A stretch of 64,000 nt of DNA from Mactromeris polynyma (Eukaryota > Mollusca > Bivalvia > Venerida > Mactridae): assembly GCA_032209605.1 (NCBI GenBank), contig JASFXZ010000012.1, positions 1,612,001 through 1,676,000 of the forward strand. The letters run 5' to 3'. Position numbers and translations under genes: made by a program. The notes under the pieces were generated by a model. It was given only the letters and a program-made list of their open reading frames with translations. It ran no database searches and was not told where the DNA came from. Within the stretch, counting starts at the first letter, position 1; each line of letters begins with the position of its first letter. Shown piece after piece: positions 39,658 to 53,630 of this stretch.

Positions 39658-40390
39658 GTTTGTATATAATTCATGTGCATCTCTCATAACCCCAAACAAC
39701 TGATCACACTATGTATGTGCAAACAATATACAAGTAAACAAAATGTTGAAATGAAAATGGGAAATTTTATAATGCCAAAGACTATTTACTTGTCCACATA
39801 TCTGACATTGGTTTTAAATTTACACATGTCTGTGCGAAAAATACCGCCACAGAGAACCAGGTTAAAACATGCATGAGCAGATGATCGGGGTTAAGAGCAA
39901 AAACATAACCCTGGTATATATTGCAGCTGATGAACATGACAAAATGTAAAATGCGTTTGTATGCCTCTAAAATCAGAAGCACTAAAATGATAACTGGACT
40001 GGTTACTTTCACACCCATGACTTAGTTTCAAACAAACTTTCCCCGCTGACATGAAAACAATTTTATTCACAATTAAACATGCTGTAGCCATACCAGAACA
40101 GCATTGCTCATTATGAACAATTGCGTTCCAGTTCTATGAGATTCTTGTAGTGATAATTCATAATAATGAATGAATTGAAGAAATGGTCCCAAAAAAATCG
40201 ATACAAAACATCCAATTATCAGATCCTCACATTTGTGCTGCAGTGAACATAAATGCGTAACCAAAAGTCAGAATATGTATAAAGAATTACCATTAAAATC
40301 TCGATGTAAAAAGCTGTACAAACTCTAAAAATATGAGAACAATAAATCAATGTAAGTGGCGCTATACATTTTTGTAAAAAACGGTAATGT

Positions 40391-41750
40391 TTTTTCGGCG
40401 CAGCCATACTAACATGGTTTTGCTAATTGCATATTAGTGTTTTGTAAAACAATCAAATCTGACGTTAACCACCAAAGCAATTTCGCGCCAATTCTCTTCA
40501 ATTTAAAAATACATGTAACCTTGAAGCAGATTGGTTAACATTTTCTATAGTGTATTTCGAGATTTATCCAGCAAGTAGTGTTGTTATTCATCACAACGGG
40601 GAATTGTCCGGTGTTGGATTTAAGAAGACTTTCTCGGGTTTTATGTACCAGTCGCGAACATATATATTGCTTTAATCAGATAAATCGCTATGTAACAAGT
40701 TTATTAACATGGATGTGTGAGTTCACAACTTATGCGATAAGTAACGAGGATCTACATATATTGGAACAGACTATACTGTGTCTATGACTGATCACACTAC
40801 GGAGTTTTTTGTATCCTGTCTCCTTCGTAGTATTTTCTATATTTAGACAGGCGAGTCGACATGCGTCCACAGACATTTAGCGGGACACTTGCAACGACTC
40901 ACTAATGACCCAAATGTAGGATAGTAAACATGCATAAAGAAATTTTATGCGAGTGCGCACTGAATAAACAGCTTTCACTGTCATAGAAATGCCGCTGTGA
41001 TTATGGAAATTGCTAGAAATACTAAATGATTCAAACGTAAGTGACTATCGCTTTGTTGGCATGCCAGAATTTTTTCGATGCCTGTAAATGTGTAGTGATT
41101 TATGGTCATTTAAACAGCTGTCTATGCGGAATCTGCGTATATTTTAAAATGCGTCATATCGTTACTTGACATCTTGTTATTCGAATTTGCCACGCTAATA
41201 AATATTGTAATACGTATCTGTACAATCCTCGATGTAAGAACGAAAAATTGCCTTTTGTAAATGCTAAAATTTTATTGACATGAAATAAAACCGATAAGCT
41301 AGATAGTCAAAATTTCCTTCTACACGAAAGGCTGTACATTGTTTACACATTTGATTGGTATTAGCGCATGAAAATACCCTTCTACATTTTAGTAATAAAC
41401 TCAGTTGTTATGTGATCATGCCGACCAATGAATTTAGTATAAGGAACGAACGGTGATTTCGTTCACTGCGACTAAATCATTGGTTATAGCAGTAAGGTTA
41501 AAAAGGTCAAATATAAAAATATACTGGGTAATACAGCAGCATGTGAATGTAACGATAGTGGAATAAAAGAGCTGTGTGGAAGCGTACTACGCAGTGATCT
41601 CGGGGCTTCTGTAGTATAGCGTAATTGAATGACCGGCAGTAGTAACATTAAGCATTGTTTTTGTTGAACCACAAATTTTAATCCCAGATTGCAACAAATG
41701 TGCAAACTTCAAGTTGCGCCGACCATCTTTTTTAAAGATATTTCTTGTTT
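40391..41750. repeat. Dispersed repeat, copy A (intron 7)
   Basis: About 1.36 kb, matching copy B at 60183-60822 at both ends: left TTTTTCGGCGCAGCC, right AAGTTGCGCCGACCATCTTT. The two edges share a short inverted TCGGCGCA motif, so it may be a terminal-inverted-repeat transposon. It contains a hairpin at ~41423-41477 (CCAATGAATTTAGT...ACTAAATCATTGG). No intact frame. Confidence 0.75.
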
Positions 41751-42139
41751 CCGATTGGTTTGCAGCCATCTTGTGGGTTACAGCAACTCTATAATACATG
41801 ATATGTATGGGATTGGGATTTTACGTGTTTGTGTGAAATTAAAAAATTAACTCATAACTGAGTTATTCATCACATTGCATATTTTTAAGTTTACAAAATT
41901 TTACTGAGAATGTTATACTTTGTAATGTTATTTTTATCATCACTTGTTTAGCTGCAAGAATGTTAATAGTAGTCATTACTTAGTTTTGCAATATAACAAT
42001 AATTTTATTTTAGATACATGTATAGAGGTGTACATTACTTCTATTCAGATCAGCATTTTTTCTTTAAAAGTCCTGGGGTATGTATTTTCATACCAAACAT
42101 GTAAACATTAGTCCTTGAAATATGATGTGATGATTTCAG

Positions 42140-42210
42140 CATTCTTGGAGCAACCAGATGAGGGTGATACGCCTATACAACATAAGAAACCAGTGGTATC
42201 AACAAAGAGA
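42140..42210 (+). CDS. Coiled-coil gene exon 8
   Basis: Acceptor GATTTCAG in phase (G plus CA gives Ala). Codes a non-helical link, FLEQPDEGDTPIQHKKPVVS and TKR, between the two coiled-coil regions. Strong donor GTAAGT, phase 0. Confidence 0.85.
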
Positions 42211-42514
42211 GTAAGTGTATCTGTCATTGATCAGAAATCTTGTAAAAATTAAACAGATATTGCATCTATATTGTAACTATAATGAAATAGGCTTTAGAAG
42301 ACAGCAAATGTAAGTACTGATCGCCACAGACTCTTGTAATCATTTGTGAGTATTTAGATGAGCACCATTAATCTAGTTGTTCATTGTTATCTGTCCCATG
42401 TACCTTGGTGTCATTTACAGCATAGGAACATCATATAACTGCACCATATGTTTTACCTGAATGAAATAATTTTTGGCAGTTTGTAGTACAATAATAATAT
42501 ATTATTTCTCACAG

Positions 42515-42593
42515 GCCAATTTAACAACAAATATCCAATTAGCTAAGAAGTTGGAGGATCAGATTATGACAGTGTTGAATACAGCAGTGGAAG
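42515..42593 (+). CDS. Coiled-coil gene exon 9
   Basis: Acceptor TTTCTCACAG, phase 0; codes ANLTTNIQLAKKLEDQIMTV and LNTAVE. Donor GTAAAA after one G. Confidence 0.87.
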
Positions 42594-43032
42594 GTAAAAT
42601 GTTTCATATAATGTCTGTTTTCAGTAGATAATTTTGATATTTGGTATCTTTGCAAGGTTTTAACTCGTTCCTCTATTTTGGGTGACTCATATTGTCTTCT
42701 GTATACTAATCCTCTCTATGATTTCAACTTGGTCTGTGCTAGGTCAGACTTAGTTGTCACAAAAATGTTAGATATTTGGTATTATACATGTATGTACATG
42801 CCCTGTTCTGGCAGACGTCACGTCCTGTCCTGGCACTGGACCTTGTCACACCAACAATCGCCTCATATTAAGTTTAAAATTGTGATTTATTACATTACTT
42901 CACTTTCTTATAAAAAACATGATAGGATCATTTTGATGATTTCACATCATATACATGACCATGGCTTAATGTTTGGCATTGCTAGTAATAAAACAATGTT
43001 ATTAACACAAAGCAGATCTTACTTGTTTTTAT

Positions 43033-43368
43033 ACTCCAACTCTGAAAGGGGGGCATATAGATTTGCCGTTGCCGTCTGTCCATCCGTCACAAAATCTTGT
43101 GTCGCTCATATCTCCAGAAGCCAGAGTCTTAAAACTTTACAGGAATGTTCACCAGCCTTTGTACTTGTGCACCTGGGGTTTCATGTTTGGTTGTGCCCAG
43201 TAAGTGCAAAATTATGGCCTTTTACTTATTATCATAATCTGTAAAGCTGTTTACTTGGGAATTTTGATACACATTCAAAAACTATGAGCAGAATACATGT
43301 AGTAGCATTTGCTTTTGTGACAAAGGCTAGAAGTGGGGGCATCTTTGTCCTATGGACACATTTCTGGT
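43033..43368. repeat. Probable dispersed molluscan repeat (intron 9)
   Basis: Runs from CTCTGAAAGGGGGGCATATA through a CCGTTGCCGTCTGTCC segment to GGGCATCTTTGTCCTATGG. The phrasing resembles interspersed repeats I associate with bivalve genomes. Boundaries are approximate; no second copy in this window. Confidence 0.4.
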
Positions 43369-43689
43369 TTAAACTTAACTAAAGATAGTCCCCAAGTTCA
43401 CAAAACTATGTAGTAAATGCTTTAGAAATGTCTTAGTAGTTTGCTCAAGTCTGTTGTTGTGCTTTGCCTCACACTGTTGAAAAATATGGTTCTCAAAAGT
43501 GCTAAGTAATTCTATGTATATATTTATTAAGCAAGGTAACATGCTTATTGTTACCATCACTTTCACTACTTTGCACAACAACTCTTTAAGCAATTTAATA
43601 AGTCAGTCATTTTGTGTTTAGTTCACTCGAAGTTCTGAAGTATATTACTTAAAATTAAGTATTTTTGTGAAATTGAGATTTTGTATATG

Positions 43690-44480
43690 TGTTTACCACA
43701 TAACATACGGCGATGGCGTGATTATAACCTATGCAATATTTCTCATATTACACTAGTGTAATATTTATGCAAATTAGGGCCGCATTCACATATTCATACG
43801 CGCTGTCAGAAATCCAAACAAACATGGCCGACTTTCGCGTATCGGTCTACGACAAATATGTAGCATTTCGCGATCGTCTAAATGTCAAACAGCTTCATAA
43901 ACGAAAGTTCATCAGAATTCTAACCATTGCAAGCTGAACGCTTACTTCAAATCCGATGCGAGTGCACATTTCAGCTTGTCAGGAGGTATCAACACATGGT
44001 TCGCTATCCATCATCCGGATTACGCTGTGTTTTTTTTATGTGAACATAAACAGAATAGACCTCACGCTGATGCAATCCATCTGCCGAGAAAGCGAGTACG
44101 AATGATTGACAGCGACTCACAGTGACAACAGTGTCAACGTAGATCTGTTGATTTACGTTCAGTCAATGATTTTACTTTAGAATGGACTCGGTGACGTCAC
44201 AGCTTCATGTCGTCACAGCAGCGCGTGTGCACTAAATTTTGAACTTCTTCAATGTTTTCCTTAAAACTGCAGTAAATTATCGATCATGTTGTTAATTATT
44301 TGTTTTGTTTTAAGTTTTAACATTCGACATTACATTTGGTTTAATTATCGGTATTAATCGTCGTTTTTATTCTGTGAAAATCTTGGGAACTATTTTTTCT
44401 CGACCGAATCACTAAAGTAGAGACAAAATGCAGGGGCGGCTAGAGAAACGAGTCTGTGTGATTTTGTTTGTTTTAAGCCC
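43690..44480. other. GC-richer insert in intron 9, unassigned
   Basis: Differs from the flanking intron in base composition. It includes the palindrome ATTACACTAGTGTAAT near 43748, a short frame beginning MADFRVSVYDKYVAFRDRL at ~43823, and a GTGACGTCAC-rich part near 44190. Likely part of a mobile element, but I cannot name it. Confidence 0.35.
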
Positions 44481-44544
44481 GTTTACAAGTTATGTGATAA
44501 ATAGAATCTAGCATTCATGTAAGATCCTCTATTTTCAACTTCAG

Positions 44545-44663
44545 AGTTTGATAAGTTTATGGAGGATCATAAAGAGGAATTACAACAGATAGAAATAAAG
44601 GAAGATATAACTGATGCTGAGTTTGAAGCACAGGAGATTGACATTGATAATGCTGATCAGCAG
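44545..44663 (+). CDS. Coiled-coil gene exon 10
   Basis: Acceptor CAACTTCAG in phase (G plus AG gives Glu). Codes an acidic helix, FDKFMEDHKEELQQIEIKED, followed by a DAEFEAQEIDIDNADQQ stretch. Donor GTAATT, phase 0. Confidence 0.88.
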
Positions 44664-45008
44664 GTAATTTTCTTTGACTTCTTTCTTGAATTGTGGAATA
44701 TTATAACAAAAGATTTCACATTTTCTCGTATCTCCATTAAAACCATTCAGTAGTCCAGTTATATTCATTACTTCATTGTTAAATGATTTTTCTACTATTT
44801 GCTGTTCTGATTCATGAAATATGGCTGTGAACGATGTGTAGTCACAGCCTGAGTGTTCTTGATAACTCAACTATTTCATGAAAACTATTCAGCAGACTTG
44901 AATCAACTACATAAATGCTGTGCAGGTTTTGATCATTTCACTCATAAGATCACATAACCAGTAGTGTGATGTTAGTGAATTTTGATCCTAACTTATTATT
45001 GTTTTCAG

Positions 45009-45139
45009 TTAGAGGCTGTACAGGAACGTTTTAAGAACACCATAGGGGATATATCTAATGAATTGCTGTTGTTAAAACAACATAGTACAATGTTGATGGA
45101 ACAATTACAGATTCTTGAAGAAAATCATCCTACTATAAT
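45009..45139 (+). CDS. Coiled-coil gene exon 11
   Basis: Acceptor GTTTTCAG, phase 0. Codes LEAVQERFKNTIGDISNELL and a Leu-rich continuation (LLKQHSTMLMEQLQIL), the end of the second coiled coil. Donor GTATGT after AT. Confidence 0.9.
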
Positions 45140-45642
45140 GTATGTATAATTGTAGTTACCTTCCTTGAAATGTTAGCCAGGATATAATTGCATTTATATA
45201 TTGTGTTGTTTGTGGGTTTGATGCAGATGTATGATACCCAGTGGTCAAACATGTGTTACTGAGTTTTCATCTTTTCCTTCCACAAGCAACTGACCACTTT
45301 CTCTCAGGGATCAGAGTTGAAGTACAAAAAAACTTCACCCTAGTTAGAAAATTTACATTTTTTCTCATGTCAAATATTGCACCTCATATATAGTAAAAAT
45401 TAGCACTACAGACAATATAAACTTTGACAGATCTTATTTGAAATCTATTGTGAAATATATTGTCAGAATTGCAGTGACTGAACTAACCTACTCAGGGACT
45501 CAGGAGGTGGGTGAGCTCTGTCTTCACTTGAGAACCATGATATATTTGTAATACATAATAACATATCATACCTTACTTACCTTACATAATTAATGTGCTA
45601 TAATTCGAGAACTTATCTCAACTTTTCCTATTATATTTGCAG

Positions 45643-45689
45643 GAGGAAAGGCGACAGGTTCAAGGTTGATGCAGGAATTTCAAAATCTG
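45643..45689 (+). CDS. Coiled-coil gene exon 12 (47 bp)
   Basis: Small exon: acceptor ATATTTGCAG completes Met with exon 11. Codes RKGDRFKVDAGISKS. One G before donor GTGAAT. Frame agreement on both sides supports it despite its size. Confidence 0.78.
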
Positions 45690-45927
45690 GTGAATATTTT
45701 GTTTTACAGCATTAGCATTTTCAAATTTTACATTTATTTCATTTCAATTTATTTTGCATCTTACTCATTGATAACTACTGTTGATGTTTCATGTAGTTGA
45801 AATCATATACCAATTAAGCTATGTATTAATGTAGGTCCAGTTTGCAGCCATTTAATGTGTACAATAAAATTATAAACTGTATTTGTTGGAAAATAGTTGT
45901 AATAATTTACAATCTGACACAATACAG

Positions 45928-46059
45928 GGGAGATAATGCTGTCACCTCAAGCTCAAAAACGTGTGAAACGAATCCAAGAGGAGAGTATTAAGATACAAGA
46001 GGTTTATGTTAAATCACCCTATCTTAGTATCAATGACGACAGCTGGAAAGAGTTGCTAG
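45928..46059 (+). CDS. Coiled-coil gene exon 13
   Basis: Acceptor CAATACAG in phase (Gly). Codes EIMLSPQAQKRVKRIQEESI and a KSPYLSINDDSWKELL end. One G before donor GTGATA. The following 8.8-kb intron is mostly the 27-bp minisatellite. Confidence 0.87.
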
Positions 46060-46200
46060 GTGATATTTGCGCACAAATAATATAATGTTAAAGAGGACCT
46101 TCTAGTTCTCGTACCTAGCTATGACCACTTTCATACACATGTTCGGGGAATGCATTGTTTGCTTTACATTCTATTAACCTTTATTGCACTCTCAAACACT

Positions 46201-49200
46201 CTGGTTCAACTTAGCAAAACTAGGTACTCTGTCCAATCTGGCGGAACTTGGTGCTTTGTCAGACCTGGCAGAACTAGGTACTCTGTCCAATCTGGCGGAA
46301 CTTGGTGCTTTGTCAGACCTGGCAGAACTAGGTACTCTGTCCAATCTGGCGGAACTTGGTACTTTGTCAGACCTGGCGGAACTAGGTACTCTGTCCAATC
46401 TGGTGGAACTTGGTGCTTTGTCAGACCTGGCGGAACTAGGTACTTTGTCAGACCTGGCAGAACTTGGTACTCTGTCCAATCTGGCGGAACTTGGTGCTTT
46501 GTCAGACCTGGCGGAACTTGGTACTTTGTCAGACCTGGCAGAACTAGGTACTCTGTCCAATCTGGCGGAACTTGGTGCTTTGTCAGACCTGGCGGAACTA
46601 GGTACTTTGTCAGACCTGGCGGAACTTGGTACTTTGTCAGACCTGGCAGAACTAGGTACTCCGTCAGACCTGGCCAAACTAGGTACTTTGTCAGACCTGG
46701 CAGAACTAGGTACTCTGTCAGACCTGGCCAAACTAGGTACTTCATCAGACCTGGTGGAACTCGGTACTCCATCTGACCTGGTGAAACTAGGTACTCCATT
46801 AGACCTGGTGAAACCTTGGTACTCCATCAGACATGGTGAAAATAGGTACTCCATCAGACCTGGTGAAAATAGGTACTCCATCAGACCTAGTGGTACTAGG
46901 TACTCCATCAGACCTGTTGAAACTAGGTACTCCATCAGACCTGGTTGACCTTGGTACTCCATCAGACATGGTGAAACTTGGTACTCCATCAGACATGGTG
47001 AAACTAGGTACTCCATTAGACCTGGTGAAACTTGGTACTCCATTAGACCTGGTGAAACTTGGTACTCCATCAGACATGGTGAAACTAGGTACTCCATTAG
47101 ACCTGGTGAAACTTGGTACTCCATCAGACATGGTGAAACTAGGTACTCCATCAGACATGGAGAAACTTGGTACTCCATCAGACCTGTAGAAACTAGGTAC
47201 TCCATCAGACCTGGTGAAACCTTGGTACTCCATCAGACATGGTGAAACTAGGTACACCATCAGACATTGTGAAACTTGGTACTCCATCAGACCTGTTGAA
47301 ACTAGGTACTCCATCAGACCTGGTTGAACTTGGTACTCCATCAGACATGGTGAAACTTGGTACTCCATCAGACATGGTGAAACTAGGTACTCCATCAGAC
47401 ATGGTGAAACTAGGTACTCCATCAGACATGGTGAAACTTGGTACTCCATCAGACATGGTGAAACTAGGTACTCCATCAGACATGGTGAAACTTGGTACTC
47501 CATCAGACATGGTGAAACTTGGTACTCCATCAGACATGGTGAAACTTGGTACTCCATCAGACATGGTGAAACTAGGTACTCCATCAGAACTGGTGAATCA
47601 AGGTACTTCATCAGACCTGGTTGAACTTGGTACTCCATCAGACATGGTGAAAATAGGTACTCCATCAGACATGGTGAAAATAGGTACTCCATCAGACATG
47701 GTGAAAACAGGTACTCCATCAGACCTAGTGGTACTAGGTAATCCATCAGACCTGGTTGAACTTGGTACTTCATCAGATCTGGTGAAACTAGGTACTCCAT
47801 CAGACATGGCGAAACTAGGTACTCAATCAGACATGGAGAAACTTGGTAATCCATCAGACCTGGTAAAACGTGGTACTCCAACAGACCTGGTGTATATTGG
47901 TACTCCATTAGACATTGTGAAACTTGGTAACCATCAGACCTAGAAACTTGGTACTCCATCAGACCTGGTGAAACTTGGTACTCCATTAGACCTGGTGAAA
48001 CTAGGTAATCCATCAGACATTGTGAAACTAGGTACTCCATCAGACCTGGTGAAAATAGGTACTCCATCAGACCAAGTGGTACTAGGTAATCCATCAGACC
48101 TGATTGAACTTGGTACTTCATCAGACCTGGTGAAACTAGGTACTCCATCCGACCTGGTGAAACTAGGTACTCCATCAGACCTGGTGAAACCTTGGTACTC
48201 CATCCGACCTGGTGAAACTAGGTACTCCATCAGACCTGGTGAAACTTGGTACTCCATTAGACCTGGTGAAACTTGGTACTCCATCAGACCTGGTGAAACT
48301 TGGTACTCCATCAGACATGGTGAAACTAGGTACTCCATCAGACCTGGTGAAACTAGGTAATCCATCAGACATGGTGAAACTAGGTACTTCATCAGACATG
48401 GCGAAACTAGGTACTCCATCAGACATGGAGAAACTTGGTACTCCATCAGACCTGTAGAAACTTGGTACACCATCAGACATTGTGAAACTTGGTACTCCAT
48501 CAGACATGGAGAAACTTGGTACTCCATCAGACCTGTAGAAACTTGGTACTCCATCAGACCTGGTGAAACCTTGGTACTCCATCAGACATGGTGAAACTAG
48601 GTACACCATCAGACATTGTGAAACTTGGTACTCCATCAGACCTGTTGAAACTAGGTACTCCATCAGACCTGGTTGAACTTGGTACTTCATCAGACATGGT
48701 GAAACTTGGTACTCCATCAGACATGGTGAAACTAGGTACTCCATCAGACATGGTGAAACTAGGTACTCCATCAAACATGGTGAAACTTGGTACTCCATCA
48801 GACATGGTGAAACTAGGTACTCCATCAGACATGTTGAAACTTGGTACTCCATCAGACATGGTGAAACTTGGTACTCCATCAGACATGGTGAAACTAGGTA
48901 CTCCATCAGAACTGGTGAATCAAGGTACTTCATCAGAACTGGTGAATCAAGGTACTTCATCAGACATGGTGAAAATAGGTACTCCATCAGACATGGTGAA
49001 AATAGGTACTCCATCAGACATGGTGAAAATAGGTACTCCATCAGACCTAGTGGTACTAGGTAATCCATCAGACCTGGTTGAACTTGGTACTTCATCAGAT
49101 CTGGTGAAACTAGGTACTCCATCAGACATGGCAAAACTAGGTACTCAATCAGACATGGAGAAACTTGGTAATCCATCAGACCTGGTAAAACGTGGTACTC

Positions 49201-52200
49201 CAACAGACCTGGTGTATATTGGTACTCCATTAGACATTGTGAAACTTGGTAACCATCAGACCTAGAAACTTGGTACTCCATCAGACCTGGTGAAACTTGG
49301 TACTCCATTAGACCTGGTGAAACTAGGTAATCCATCAGACATTGTGAAACTAGGTACTCCATCAGACCTGGTGAAAATAGGTACTCCATCAGACCAAGTG
49401 GTACTAGGTAATCCATCAGACCTGATTGAACTTGGTACTTCATCAGACCTGGTGAAACTAGGTACTCCATCCGACCTGGTGAAACTAGGTACTCCATCAG
49501 ACCTGGTGAAACCTTGGTACTCCATCCGACCTGGTGAAACTAGGTACTCCATCAGACCTGGTGAAACTTGGTACTCCATTAGACCTGGTGAAACTTGGTA
49601 CTCCATCAGACCTGGTGAAACTTGGTACTCCATCAGACATGGTGAAACTAGGTACTCCATCAGACCTGGTGAAACTAGGTAATCCATCAGACATGGTGAA
49701 ACTAGGTACTCCATCAGACATGGTGAAACTTGGTACTTCATCAGACATGGCGAAACTAGGTACTCCATCAGACATGGAGAAACTTGGTACTCCATCAGAC
49801 ATGGTGAAACTAGGTACTCCATCAGACCTGGTGAAACTAGGTACTCCATCAGACATGGTGAAACTTGGTACTCCATCAGACATGGTGAAACTAGGTACTC
49901 CATCAGACATGGTGAAACTTGGTACTCCATCAGACATGGCGAAACTAGGTACTCCATCAGACATGGAGAAACTTGGTAATCCATCAGACCTGGTGAAACG
50001 TGGTACTCCATCAGACCTGGTGAAACTTGGTACTCCATCAGACATGGTGAAACTTGGTACTCCATCAGACCTGTAGAAACTTGGTACTCCATCAGACATG
50101 GTGAAACTTGGTACTCCATTAGACCTGGGGAAACTAGGTACTTCATCAGACATTGTGGAACTAGGTAATCCATCAGACATGGTGAAACTTGGTACTCCAT
50201 TAGACCTGGGGAAACTAGGTACTTCATCAGACATTGTGGAACTAGGTAATCCATCAGACATGGTGAAACTAGGTACTCCATCAGACCTGGTGAAACTTGG
50301 TACTCCATCAGACATGGTGAAACTTGGTACTCCATTAGACCTGGGGAAACTTGGTACTTCATCAGACATTGTGGAACTAGGTAATCCATTAGACCTGGTG
50401 ATACTAGGAACTCCATCAGACATGGTGAAACTAGGTACTCCATCAGAACTGGTGAATCAAGGTACTTCATCAGAACTGGTGAATCAAGGTACTTCATCAG
50501 ACATGGTGAAAATAGGTACTCCATCAGACATGGTGAAAATAGGTACTCCATCAGACATGGTGAAAATAGGTACTCCATCAGACATGGTGAAAATAGGTAC
50601 TCCATCAGACCTAGTGGTACTAGGTAATCCATCAGACCTGGTTGAACTTGGTGCTTCATCAGATCTGGTGAAACTAGGTACTCCATCAGACATGGCGAAA
50701 CTAGGTACTCAATCAGACATGGAGAAACTTGGTAATCCATCAGACCTGGTAAAACGTGGTACTCCAACAGACCTGGTGTATATTGGTACTCCATTAGACA
50801 TTGTGAAACTTGGTAACCATCAGACCTAGAAACTTGGTACTCCATCAGACCTGGTGAAACTTGGTACTCCATTAGACCTGGTGAAACTAGGTAATCCATC
50901 AGACATTGTGAAACTAGGTACTCCATCAGACCTGGTGAAAATAGGTACTCCATCAGACCAAGTGGTACTAGGTAATCCATCAGACCTGATTGAACTTGGT
51001 ACTTCATCAGACCTGGTGAAACTAGGTACTCCATCCGACCTGGTGAAACTAGGTACTCCATCAGACCTGGTGAAACCTTGGTACTCCATCCGACCTGGTG
51101 AAACTAGGTACTCCATCAGACCTGGTGAAACTTGGTACTCCATTAGACCTGGTGAAACTTGGTACTCCATCAGACCTGGTGAAACTTGGTACTCCATCAG
51201 ACATGGTGAAACTAGGTACTCCATCAGACCTGGTGAAACTAGGTAATCCATCAGACATGGTGAAACTAGGTACTCCATCAGACATGGTGAAACTTGGTAC
51301 TTCATCAGACATGGCGAAACTAGGTACTCCATCAGACATGGAGAAACTTGGTACTCCATCAGACATGGCGAAACTAGGTACTCCATCAGACCTGGTGAAA
51401 CTAGGTACTCCATCAGACATGGTGAAACTAGGTACTCCATCAGACATGGTGAAACTAGGTACTCCATCAGACATGGTGAAACTTGGTACTCCATCAGACA
51501 TGGCGAAACTCGGTACTCCATCAGACATGGAGAAACTTGGTAATCCATCAGACCTGGTGAAACTTGGTACTCCATTAGACCTGGGGAAACTAGGTACTTC
51601 ATCAGACATTGTGGAACTAGGTAATCCATCAGACATGGTGAAACTAGGTACTCCATCAGACCTGGTGAAACTTGGTACTCCATCAGACATGGTGAAACTT
51701 GGTACTCCATTAGACCTGGGGAAACTTGGTACTTCATCAGACATTGTGGAACTAGGTAATCCATTAGACCTGGTGATACTAGGAACTCCATCAGACATGG
51801 TGAAACTAGGTACTCCATCAGAACTGGTGAATCAAGGTACTTCATCAGAACTGGTGAATCAAGGTACTTCATCAGACATGGTGAAAATAGGTACTCCATC
51901 AGACATGGTGAAAATAGGTACTCCATCAGACATGGTGAAAATAGGTACTCCATCAGACATGGTGAAAATAGGTACTCCATCAGACCTAGTGGTACTAGGT
52001 AATCCATCAGACCTGGTTGAACTTGGTGCTTCATCAGATCTGGTGAAACTAGGTACTCCATCAGACATGGCGAAACTAGGTACTCAATCAGACATGGAGA
52101 AACTTGGTAATCCATCAGACCTGGTAAAACGTGGTACTCCAACAGACCTGGTGTATATTGGTACTCCATTAGACATTGTGAAACTTGGTAACCATCAGAC

Positions 52201-53630
52201 CTAGAAACTTGGTACTCCATCAGACCTGGTGAAACTTGGTACTCCATTAGACCTGGTGAAACTAGGTAATCCATCAGACATTGTGAAACTAGGTACTCCA
52301 TCAGACCTGGTGAAAATAGGTACTCCATCAGACCAAGTGGTACTAGGTAATCCATCAGACCTGATTGAACTTGGTACTTCATCAGACCTGGTGAAACTAG
52401 GTACTCCATCCGACCTGGTGATACTAGGTACTCCATCAGACCTGGTGAAACCTTGGTACTCCATCCGACCTGGTGAAACTAGGTACTCCATCAGACCTGG
52501 TGAAACTTGGTACTCCATTAGACCTGGTGAAACTTGGTACTCCATCAGACCTGGTGAAACTTGGTACTCCATCAGACATGGTGAAACTAGGTACTCCATC
52601 AGACCTGGTGAAACTAGGTAATCCATCAGACATGGTGAAACTAGGTACTCCATCAGACATGGTGAAACTTGGTACTTCATCAGACATGGCGAAACTAGGT
52701 ACTCCATCAGACATGGAGAAACTTGGTACTCCATCAGACATGGCGAAACTAGGTACTCCATCAGACCTGGTGAAACTAGGTACTCCATCAGACATGGTGA
52801 AACTAGGTACTCCATCAGACATGGTGAAACTAGGTACTCCATCAGACATGGTGAAACTTGGTACTCCATCAGACATGGCGAAACTCGGTACTCCATCAGA
52901 CATGGAGAAACTTGGTAATCCATCAGACCTGGTGAAACGTGGTACTCCATCAGACCTGGTGTATATTGGTACTCCATCAGACCTGGTGAAACTTGGTACT
53001 CCATCAGACCTGTAGAAACTTGGTACTCCATCAGACATGGTGAAACTTGGTACTCCATTAGACCTGGGAAACTAGGTACTTCATCAGACATTGTGGAACT
53101 AGGTAATCCATCAGACATGGTGAAACTTGGTACTCCATTAGACCTGGGGAAACTAGGTACTTCATCAGACATTGTGGAACTAGGTAATCCATCAGACATG
53201 GTGAAACTAGGTACTCCATCAGACCTGGTGAAACTTGGTACTCCATCAGACATGGTGAAACTTGGTACTCCATTAGACCTGGGGAAACTTGGTACTTCAT
53301 CAGACATTGTGGAACTAGGTACTCCATTAGACCTGGTGATACTAGGAACTCCATCAGACATGGTGAAACTAGGTACTCCATCAGACATGGTGAAACTAGG
53401 TACTCCATCAGACAATGTGGAACTAGGTAATCCATTAGACCTGGTGATACAAGGTACTCCATCAGACATTGTGAAAATAGGTACTCCATTAGACCTGGTG
53501 AAACCTTGGTACTCCATCAGACATGGTGATCCTAGGTATTCCATCAGACCTGGTGAAACTTGCTACTCCATTCGACATGATTGGACATAGTACTCCATTA
53601 GACCTGACGGAACTTGGTACGCTGACAAAC
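46201..53630. repeat. Giant 27-bp minisatellite with higher-order repeats (intron 13)
   Basis: About 275 copies of a 27-bp unit with the core GGTACTCCATCAGACCTGGT. The left ~550 bp use a GC-richer variant (CTTTGTCAGACCTGGCGGAA) that grades into the main type near 46.75 kb. A marker junction (GGTAACCATCAGACCTAGAA) recurs near 47927, 49249, 50813 and 52188, so large blocks of about 1.3-1.6 kb were duplicated about four times. As 27 = 3 x 9, nine-residue-period frames (SDMVKLGTP on plus, up to 368 codons; up to 599 on minus) persist on both strands. They lack unique sequence and are not called as genes. Confidence 0.96.

Noticed and set aside
42678..43244. 188-codon plus-strand frame in intron 9
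   Set aside because: It runs through intron sequence and a dispersed repeat, continues no exon, and has no recognisable domain.
46150..53590. Many long open frames with nine-residue periods
   Set aside because: Products of the 27-bp repeat, present on both strands at once; they are interrupted by unit-length changes and lie in an intron of the split gene.
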